DNA of 47,131 nucleotides from Clostridiaceae bacterium (lineage in GTDB: Bacteria; Bacillota; Clostridia; Acetivibrionales; Acetivibrionaceae): contig JAAYPF010000205.1 in the NCBI GenBank assembly GCA_012519925.1, forward strand, positions 1 through 47,131, in the 5' to 3' direction. Below, piece after piece: positions 42,314-47,131 of this stretch. A program made the position numbers and the translations under genes. The notes under the pieces are model-generated. The model was not told the origin of the DNA. It saw only the letters and a list, made by a program, of their open reading frames with translations, and searched no databases. Each line of letters begins with the position of its first letter. The stretch's first letter is position 1.

Positions 42314-43345
42314 CTAATTCAACTTCTTTGTAGAATTCCTTTCAACGAAGATTGGTGGCAAGAGTATTTTTTCCGATATAGAATTTGGGTTGGCTGTTTT
42401 TTCTAATAAACATTTAACTGCTCGTTCTCCCATGGCTTCTTTTGAGATATGCATTGTGGTCAATTCGGGAGTTATATCCTTTGAGGACTCAATATTATCA
42501 AAACCTACCATCGAGATATCATCTGGTACGGATAGTTTCATCAATTTCAAAGCGTTTATAACGGTTATTGCCTCTATATCATTACAGCAAAAAAAAGCTG
42601 AAGGCAACTCGGGAAGTTTTTTGATTTCCTCAACAACTCTTCCTATGCCATTAATTCTAAACTCAGAAAGGCACTTATCAGTTATGGATAAAGAGCGGTT
42701 CAGGGGAATAGAGTATTGGCTCAAGGCTTTTATATATCCTTGATATCTATCATAAAAACTGCTGGATATTGAAATATTACCTAAAAACCCTATATTTTTA
42801 TGACCGAGTTTAATAAGATGTTCTGTGGCTAAGTAAGCCCCGGAAACATTGTCTGTTAGAACATAATTGCAAATTAAATCATCAAAATAATGATCTATTA
42901 TTACAAGGGGTAGATTAAATTTTAAAATAGAAGTTAATGTTTTTTTTGATATTCTTCCAAGAGTAATAATACCTGAAATAAGGTCTTCCTTAACACATAG
43001 GGGTGTTTCAAAATCTTCTTTATCCTCTTCATAGCAATATATAATGATATTTATATTATTCTTTTTAGCTTCTGCTTCAACACCATATTGTATATATGAA
43101 AAGAAACCTTCCGATTTACTTGTATCCTTAGATAAAATCAGACATATATTTTTATAGGAAGCTTTGTCGGACTCATGTTCAGAGAATTTTTTTTTATATT
43201 CATATCCTAGATGTCTTGCGGTGTCAAGAATAAGTCTGCGTGTCTGTTCATTAATTCCGGGCATATTTCTAAGTGCAAGAGATACGGTATTCTTTGACAT
43301 ACCTACGCTTTTGGCTATATCCTCCATGGTTACTTTCTTTGCCAT
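42314..43345 (-). CDS. LacI-family transcriptional regulator
   Basis: Seen: 343 residues. The N-terminal helix-turn-helix (MAKKVTMEDIAKSVGMSKNT then VSLALRNMPGINEQTRRLIL) and hinge helix (ARHLGYEY) are typical. A periplasmic-binding-like ligand domain runs from about 65 (NICLILSKDTSKSEGFFSYI) to the end, with GAYLATEHLIKLGHKNIGFL and VGFDNIESSKDITPELTTMH. Known: these proteins usually bind a sugar and release a palindromic operator. No sugar-use genes are adjacent; the divergent neighbour is a lipoprotein. The target may be elsewhere, or itself via the inverted repeats upstream. Confidence 0.93.
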   Translation of the reverse strand: MAKKVTMEDIAKSVGMSKNTVSLALRNMPGINEQTRRLILDTARHLGYEYKKKFSEHESDKASYKNICLILSKDTSKSEGFFSYIQYGVEAEAKKNNINIIIYCYEEDKEDFETPLCVKEDLISGIITLGRISKKTLTSILKFNLPLVIIDHYFDDLICNYVLTDNVSGAYLATEHLIKLGHKNIGFLGNISISSSFYDRYQGYIKALSQYSIPLNRSLSITDKCLSEFRINGIGRVVEEIKKLPELPSAFFCCNDIEAITVINALKLMKLSVPDDISMVGFDNIESSKDITPELTTMHISKEAMGERAVKCLLEKTANPNSISEKILLPPIFVERNSTKKLN

Positions 43346-43394
43346 AACTGCCTCCCTTAAGATAAACTTACAATGCTTAGATTATATCATAGGA

Positions 43395-43461
43395 TTTGTA
43401 ATATGTGTAATATTATTTATTGAAAAAGGTCTAAGCTAAAAAGCATGATACATATTACAAA
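43395..43461. promoter_or_regulatory. 12-bp inverted repeat between the LacI-type gene and the lipoprotein
   Basis: TTTGTAATATGT (43395-43406) and ACATATTACAAA (43450-43461) are exact complements 43 nt apart, located 50-116 bp upstream of the regulator start on its minus strand. They could be paired operator half-sites or operators for looping. They do not have the central CG of classical LacI operators. Confidence 0.4.
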
Positions 43462-43489
43462 ATATTGCAAAAAAATGCGAAGAAATACT

Positions 43490-43518
43490 TTGCCTCTTAG
43501 CCATTATTGTGGCATAAT
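43490..43518 (+). promoter_or_regulatory. Candidate promoter for the lipoprotein gene
   Basis: TTGCCT (43490-43495), 17-nt spacer, CATAAT (43513-43518). It would give a long leader of about 210 nt that contains the 47-codon ORF at 43568. Confidence 0.4.
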
Positions 43519-43567
43519 ATTATTATGTATATGTTAATACTGCACTTTAATTATATTAATTTTTATT

Positions 43568-43711
43568 ATGCAGGGGGTGAGGGTTGAATATCAGTTTAAT
43601 AACAATAAGGTGATTTCTAAATACATTGCAATTTTGTTAAAAATCTTACTTAATGGTTTTTTTATTAATAATATTGCACAGGAATTATTGAAATCATTTA
43701 TGCAGAGTTAA
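43568..43711 (+). CDS. Possible small ORF ahead of the lipoprotein gene
   Basis: The frame encodes 47 residues (MQGVRVEYQFNNNKVISKYI then a hydrophobic stretch, ending SFMQS). No ribosome site precedes the ATG, but AGGGGG lies just inside and could serve a later start. The composition looks protein-like, with a hydrophobic helix ILLKILLNGFF. No family is recognised. It may be a leader ORF or chance. Confidence 0.25.
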   Translation: MQGVRVEYQFNNNKVISKYIAILLKILLNGFFINNIAQELLKSFMQS

Positions 43712-43732
43712 TTATATTTAGGAGGTAGATTA

Positions 43733-45301
43733 ATGAAAAGGTTGTTAGTTGCTCTTTTAATGACTACTCTAATATTTAGTGGCTGTTCAGGAGCAAATCA
43801 AAAGGACAAAGATAACAAAGGGGTGAAGGTGTCGTCAACACCGGCACCGGTAGCACTGACAATTGACGAGTCAAAGCTTAACAATGACTATATTATTGAG
43901 GAAGTAATTGAAGATAATACAAGGGAAGATTTAGAGTCTATTATTAAATATCCAAAGGTTTCAAATATGGCGGACTCAGAACTTGAGGGCAGGGTAAACA
44001 AAGCAATTAGTGAAAAAATTCAAAGATATAAAGAGGTTGCAGATAGTATAGCATTAATGGCAGACGGAATATCAGGTGATGATATGTCAAAGCAAGTATT
44101 AAATGTTTCGTACGAAGTTATTTTCAGGTCAAAATATACACTTAGTATTAAACTGATCCTAGAAAACTATATCATTGGACTTGAAGAGCCGGATGAAATT
44201 TTTGATGCAATTAATTTTAACTTAAGAAACGGATTGCAGTACGATTTGAAAGATTTATTGAAAGATACGAAAAAGCTTAATCCAATATTAACAAATAAGG
44301 TTCAACAATCAGGAGTAGCTCTTTTAAAGGATATAAACTCCATAGAAAATATAAATGGTTTTTATATCAAGGATTCAGGTCTGATTTTGTATGCTCAGAC
44401 TATTCCATATACAACTGCGGATATTGGTCCACTAGAATTTGAAATAGCTTATGACGAAATACAAGATAATGTTAAAGATCCGAAGGTGTGGGAAAAAGAA
44501 CCAGCGAGTACATCGATGAATGAATATAATAAAATTATAAATGAAGAAACAAGGCCTCTCGAGGCCTTGTCTTTTATTGAAGAGAAAATAGATACTGTTA
44601 AACGGGATGAAGCAACCACAATGATTCTAAGTTTTGAAGAAATCCAGTCAAGATATCTAGGTATCTATGAAGAAAAGTTAGCATCAGAAGATGTTCAGAA
44701 AGAATTGATTAATACCTTTGGATATATCTTTGATCAAAAGAAGATTGACAATATAAAAGATGAAGAAGTAAAAAGGCTTGTTAAAGAAATATTGGATGGT
44801 GGCTATAGCATTATATATGAAGAGAGCTCGTACACACTTATTCAAAACTATCAGGTGTTAGAAAGATATAACCACCTATTGCAGGAGGAAATTAAAGATT
44901 ATATTTCTTATAAAGCGGCAGAAACAAAACGTATGATGGATCTATTGGACGGATATATAACCTCTTGGGACGAATTGGCTCAAAGTATAATAAGTATTGA
45001 GAATTATATCGGTAAATATCCTAATCCCATTAAGGAGTCTGATATGGCTAGCGATTACCAGTTTTATTTTCATGCCTATCTTTTTGGTTTTAATAACAAA
45101 CCTGCTTTCAGCTATGAGACCAACAAAATCGATAATGACCTTTTGACTAGCTACAGGAAATTTGTTGAGGATAATAAAAAAAGTGAAACAGCAATGATTT
45201 TAAAACAGTATTTACAAATAATTGAGAAGAACAATAATATGCTTTGTGAAGAGGTTGAAAACTATAGAAAGACTATTACTGCAGACCCGCAAATGTATTA
45301 A
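43733..45301 (+). CDS. Lipoprotein with DUF4163/DUF3298-like region
   Basis: Seen: 522 residues. Signal peptide with lipobox FSGC (Cys18), then a charged linker. Residues about 50-255 look like the DUF4163 plus DUF3298 pair (KYPKVSNMADSELEGRVNKA then INFNLRNGLQYDLKDLL), as in RsiV and PdaC. The C-terminal half (about 275-522) is helical, with no recognised family. Known: RsiV binds lysozyme and PdaC is a wall deacetylase with the same N-terminal modules. No deacetylase or sigma-factor partner is present, so the function is open. A near-perfect palindrome marks the boundary of the two halves. AGGAGG precedes the ATG. Confidence 0.75.
   Translation: MKRLLVALLMTTLIFSGCSGANQKDKDNKGVKVSSTPAPVALTIDESKLNNDYIIEEVIEDNTREDLESIIKYPKVSNMADSELEGRVNKAISEKIQRYKEVADSIALMADGISGDDMSKQVLNVSYEVIFRSKYTLSIKLILENYIIGLEEPDEIFDAINFNLRNGLQYDLKDLLKDTKKLNPILTNKVQQSGVALLKDINSIENINGFYIKDSGLILYAQTIPYTTADIGPLEFEIAYDEIQDNVKDPKVWEKEPASTSMNEYNKIINEETRPLEALSFIEEKIDTVKRDEATTMILSFEEIQSRYLGIYEEKLASEDVQKELINTFGYIFDQKKIDNIKDEEVKRLVKEILDGGYSIIYEESSYTLIQNYQVLERYNHLLQEEIKDYISYKAAETKRMMDLLDGYITSWDELAQSIISIENYIGKYPNPIKESDMASDYQFYFHAYLFGFNNKPAFSYETNKIDNDLLTSYRKFVEDNKKSETAMILKQYLQIIEKNNNMLCEEVENYRKTITADPQMY
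44549..44570 (+). repeat. Strong hairpin inside the lipoprotein gene
   Basis: ACAAGGCCT and AGGCCTTGT pair perfectly around a CTCG tetraloop (44549-44570), and CTTTTATT follows. It has the shape of an intrinsic terminator but lies in the coding frame, at about codons 273-280. Confidence 0.8.
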
Positions 45302-45344
45302 TAGGTTTGGCAAAAATAACTTATCGGTTTTATGTGATATTTCA

Positions 45345-45373
45345 TTGACAAGGGGTATTATCTGTTGTACAAT
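45345..45373 (+). promoter_or_regulatory. Promoter of tRNA-Ser
   Basis: TTGACA (45345-45350), 17-nt spacer, TACAAT (45368-45373), 32 nt before the mature 5' end. Confidence 0.8.
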
Positions 45374-45405
45374 ATTAAGGCGGTTTAAATTTAATATCAT
45401 TTTAT

Positions 45406-45497
45406 GGAGAGATGGCTGAGCTGGTCTAAGGCGCACGACTGGAAATCGTGTGAACGTTAATAGCGTTCCGAGGGTTCGAATCCCTCTCTCTCCGCCA
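45406..45497 (+). tRNA. tRNA-Ser (anticodon GGA)
   Basis: The 92 nt include an encoded CCA. The acceptor stem GGAGAGA/TCTCTCC, anticodon arm CACGA-CTGGAAA-TCGTG (anticodon GGA at 45441-45443), a long variable arm (AACG.../...CGTT) and T arm GAGGG-TTCGAAT-CCCTC are all intact. The long variable arm is diagnostic of class II serine tRNA. GGA reads UCC and UCU codons. Its 3' end abuts an integrase gene, so it is very probably an attachment site, and the tRNA was regenerated intact. Confidence 0.97.
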
Positions 45498-45508
45498 AAA
45501 TAAAGGGT

Positions 45509-45537
45509 CTCAGGATTTATTCCTGAGGCTCCTTATT
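45509..45537. terminator. Hairpin shared by tRNA-Ser and integrase ends
   Basis: CTCAGG (45509-45514) and CCTGAG (45522-45527) form a 6-bp stem with a T-rich tract on both sides (CTCCTTATTTT downstream on plus, CCCTTTATTTT downstream on minus). The integrase stop codon lies inside it. It could work in both directions. Confidence 0.6.
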
Positions 45538-46770
45538 TTCATCATGCACAGTAGAATGCACAGGATGTAAAAAGCTTAAAATTTCATTTAGTTTATATGC
45601 TATTTCTTCCTGCTGTTCGAAGTAAATGTGACCGTATAAGTCCATCGTGGTTTTAATGGATGAATGACCTAACCTTTGACTTACGACCTTCATAGGTGTA
45701 TTTTTTAGTATCATTAGTGCGGCATTTGTGTGTCTGAGGTCATGAATACGAATATGCTTAAAGTTAGCTTTTTCTAAGGTCCTTTGAAAATTTTTGTTCC
45801 AAACATGTGGGGGAATAGCTGAACCATCGGATTTACAACAAACAAAATCACCTTTTTTGTAGTTATTACCGAAATATTTTTTGTCATCCTTTTGTTTTTC
45901 CTTTAGTTTTAGCAAATAACTCATTATTGTGTCTGGTACGGTAAGAGTTCTTTTGGAGCTTTCAGTTTTTAAACCAGCTAATGTAATTCCTTCTCCTTCA
46001 TTTGGTGAATATGACCGCTTAACAGTTATTGTTCCTGTTTCGAAATTGACACAATCCCATAAAAGACCTAAGCATTCTCCTCGTCTAAGACCCAAACCTA
46101 CCGCTAGAAGATTAGGAGTATAAAAATCTGTTCCATCAAAAAGTTTTAGTAATTCCTCTACTTCTTCTGCGGTTAAAAATTGAGCTTCATAATCTTTAGG
46201 TTTTGGTGCAGACTTTTTTCCAGCGAGTATATTTGTTTTTAAGTATTTACCTAAAGCTTCATTTAATGCTCTGCTAAGAGTCGCATGTACATACCTTACA
46301 GTAGTCCTACTTAACTTTTTAGTTTTATCTTTTTCGTCTTTTTGCACATCCTTTTCAGTTCTGCCTTTATTGCCTTTTTGTATATCCTTTTTAGTTTCAT
46401 CTTTATTGCCTCTTTGCAAATCATTATACATTTTTTTCACATGACTTAACTCAAGTTCCTGTAACTTTATATGGCCGATATTAGGGATAATGTGTTTAAA
46501 TACATTAACCTTATACCCTCTATATGTGGCAGGAGCAATATCAAACTCAATTGAATTTATCCATTCTTTTAGATAGCTCTCAACTGTTATTTCATCTGGT
46601 GATAGAAATGTCTTGCTATATATTTCAGAAGCTATCTGGTGAAATGCGGATTTAGCTTCTTCGGCTGTTTTGTAGCCCGAATACTGCTTCTGGACTCGTT
46701 TGCCGTTCTTGTATCCAATATCTATCCTAAAGCCATATGAATTTTTAAGTTTTTTAATATGAACTTTCAT
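45517..46770 (-). CDS. int: Tyrosine recombinase (phage-type integrase)
   Basis: Seen: 417 residues. An N-terminal arm-binding domain (about 1-55, KNSYGFRIDIGYKNGKRVQK), core-binding SAM-like domain (about 60-190) and a catalytic domain from about 195. The active residues are visible: Arg in GLGLRRGECLGLLW, HIRIHDLRHTNAAL (H-x-x-R), LGHSSIKTTM and Tyr in DLYGHIYF. The ATG has AGGAGGG before it. Odd: the core-binding domain is interrupted by a charged triplet repeat (119-152). Known: such integrases of Gram-positive prophages and ICEs insert at tRNA 3' ends. Here it lies 20 nt from tRNA-Ser. Confidence 0.95.
   Translation of the reverse strand: MKVHIKKLKNSYGFRIDIGYKNGKRVQKQYSGYKTAEEAKSAFHQIASEIYSKTFLSPDEITVESYLKEWINSIEFDIAPATYRGYKVNVFKHIIPNIGHIKLQELELSHVKKMYNDLQRGNKDETKKDIQKGNKGRTEKDVQKDEKDKTKKLSRTTVRYVHATLSRALNEALGKYLKTNILAGKKSAPKPKDYEAQFLTAEEVEELLKLFDGTDFYTPNLLAVGLGLRRGECLGLLWDCVNFETGTITVKRSYSPNEGEGITLAGLKTESSKRTLTVPDTIMSYLLKLKEKQKDDKKYFGNNYKKGDFVCCKSDGSAIPPHVWNKNFQRTLEKANFKHIRIHDLRHTNAALMILKNTPMKVVSQRLGHSSIKTTMDLYGHIYFEQQEEIAYKLNEILSFLHPVHSTVHDENKEPQE
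46315..46416 (-). repeat. Charged triplicate repeat inside int
   Basis: Residues 119-152 contain three related 12-residue units (QRGNKDETKKDI, QKGNKGRTEKDV, QKDEKDKTKKLS) encoded by diverged 36-bp repeats. The unit is a multiple of three, so gain or loss keeps the frame. Most integrases of this family have only a short turn here. Confidence 0.8.
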
Positions 46771-46792
46771 TCTAAATCCCTCCTTGGATTAG

Positions 46793-46942
46793 TTAGTTAT
46801 TTAAAAATTCTAAAATTGCAGAACCTGTAATAAGGTATTTTCTTCCGACTCGCCTAGACCTTAGTTCTTTCGATTTAAGGAGAGCATAGACCGAATTCAA
46901 CCCTAACCCCAGAATTTTACATACATTCTCAGGGGTATACAC
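46793..46942 (-). CDS. xis: Excisionase-like winged-helix protein (start unclear)
   Basis: Seen: at least 49 residues from the GTG at 46942: VYTPENVCKILGLGLNSVYA then LLKSKELRSRRVGRKYLITG and ILEFLNN. This is the helix-turn-helix pattern of excisionase/MerR-like Xis proteins, and it lies 22 nt upstream of int in the same direction, as expected. No ATG is available. The frame stays open upstream through an ATT at 46963 to a stop near 47046, and no ribosome site is visible. It either uses a weak start or has lost its start. Confidence 0.65.
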   Translation of the reverse strand: MYTPENVCKILGLGLNSVYALLKSKELRSRRVGRKYLITGSAILEFLNN

Positions 46943-46961
46943 TTTTTCGATAATTAATTCA

Positions 46962-47033
46962 ATAGTATAGGAATTTGCATTTTGAAAGTTCGCCCGAAGG
47001 GTGCTAAGTTCATAGTATAGGAATTTGCATTTT
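46962..47033. repeat. 22-bp direct repeat upstream of xis
   Basis: An identical 22-bp sequence (starts ATAGTATAGG, ends TTGCATTTT) occurs at 46962-46983 and 47012-47033, 50 bp start to start, which is close to five helical turns. The intervening DNA contains CGCCCGAAGGG. The pair may be arm-type sites for integrase or Xis, or operator sites. Confidence 0.85.
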
Positions 47034-47131
47034 AGCCTTTGGTCTTAGTAGGTAAAAAATACATGTCAGAGAAATAAAATTGTTGATTGGATTGCAAAAT
47101 TTGTATAAAATAAAGTGGAATATATGTATAA

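Larger units (their letters stand above)
45470..47131. mobile_element. Left end of an integrated element at tRNA-Ser
   Basis: A tyrosine integrase pointing toward the tRNA 3' end (20 nt away) with an Xis-like ORF before it is the usual border of a prophage, ICE or genomic island. The crossover site is expected within the T arm and acceptor stem of tRNA-Ser (45470-45497). The second att copy is not in the window, so the element continues past 47131. Its nature is unknown. Confidence 0.75.

Noticed and set aside
1-47131. CRISPR arrays, rRNA genes, insertion sequences and replication origins
   Set aside because: I saw no regularly spaced repeats, rRNA-like sequence, transposase gene or DnaA-box cluster. 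The repeats found are two- or three-copy only.

Overview
The window looks like a chromosomal segment of a low-GC, endospore-forming Firmicute of the class Clostridia. The evidence is a spore-protein set (sspF-like SASP, cwlJ-gerQ pair, Spo0E-like phosphatase), a Gram-positive Wal (YycFG) operon with yycH, yycI, yycJ and rlmH, and SLH-type S-layer proteins with a large surface-polysaccharide locus. The S-layer and gene style resembles the cellulolytic Acetivibrio/Ruminiclostridium group, but that placement is an inference from general resemblance.

Layout. (1) 1-3.7 kb: a truncated ORF tail, an anchored alpha/beta-hydrolase with an Ig-like domain, a two-CBS protein, and three spore genes (cwlJ-like, gerQ-like, sspF-like). 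(2) 3.7-10.5 kb: two tandem paralogous S-layer proteins, each ending in a near-identical terminator. The first has a strong sigma-A-type promoter, a structured leader and an upstream sequence matching the WalR-box consensus. (3) 10.65-33.2 kb: a long polysaccharide/glycoconjugate locus. It holds a Wzz-like chain-length protein, an EPS-type MarR regulator, a WaaL/Wzy-like polymerase-ligase with TPRs, an initiating sugar transferase, an SDR, glycosyltransferases, capE-capF-capG (UDP-L-FucNAc), an EpsG-like polymerase, a Wzx flippase and a membrane CapD/EpsC dehydratase. Inside it, 25.2-30.8 kb is a compact module (Maf/DUF115-like protein, flippase, NeuA-like cytidylyltransferase, pyruvate-aldolase fused to a DUF115-like domain, KDG-kinase-like PfkB). 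This module looks like a pathway for making and transferring a CMP-activated 2-keto-3-deoxy sugar acid. (4) 33.4-42.3 kb: Spo0E-like gene, then walR-walK-(unknown secreted protein)-walH-walI-murA-walJ-rlmH. Consensus WalR boxes sit before walR and just after walK. (5) 42.3-45.3 kb: LacI-family regulator divergent from a lipoprotein. (6) 45.4-47.1 kb: tRNA-Ser(GGA) with a tyrosine integrase and an Xis-like ORF abutting its 3' end, the left edge of an integrated element that runs out of the window.

How it may work together. S-layer proteins and a WaaL-type ligase locus are adjacent, so the glycan may decorate the S-layer as well as, or instead of, forming a free exopolysaccharide. WalRK, which classically senses wall state, has a candidate site at the main S-layer promoter, linking wall homeostasis with envelope coat production. 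These links are inferences from order and motifs, not demonstrated.
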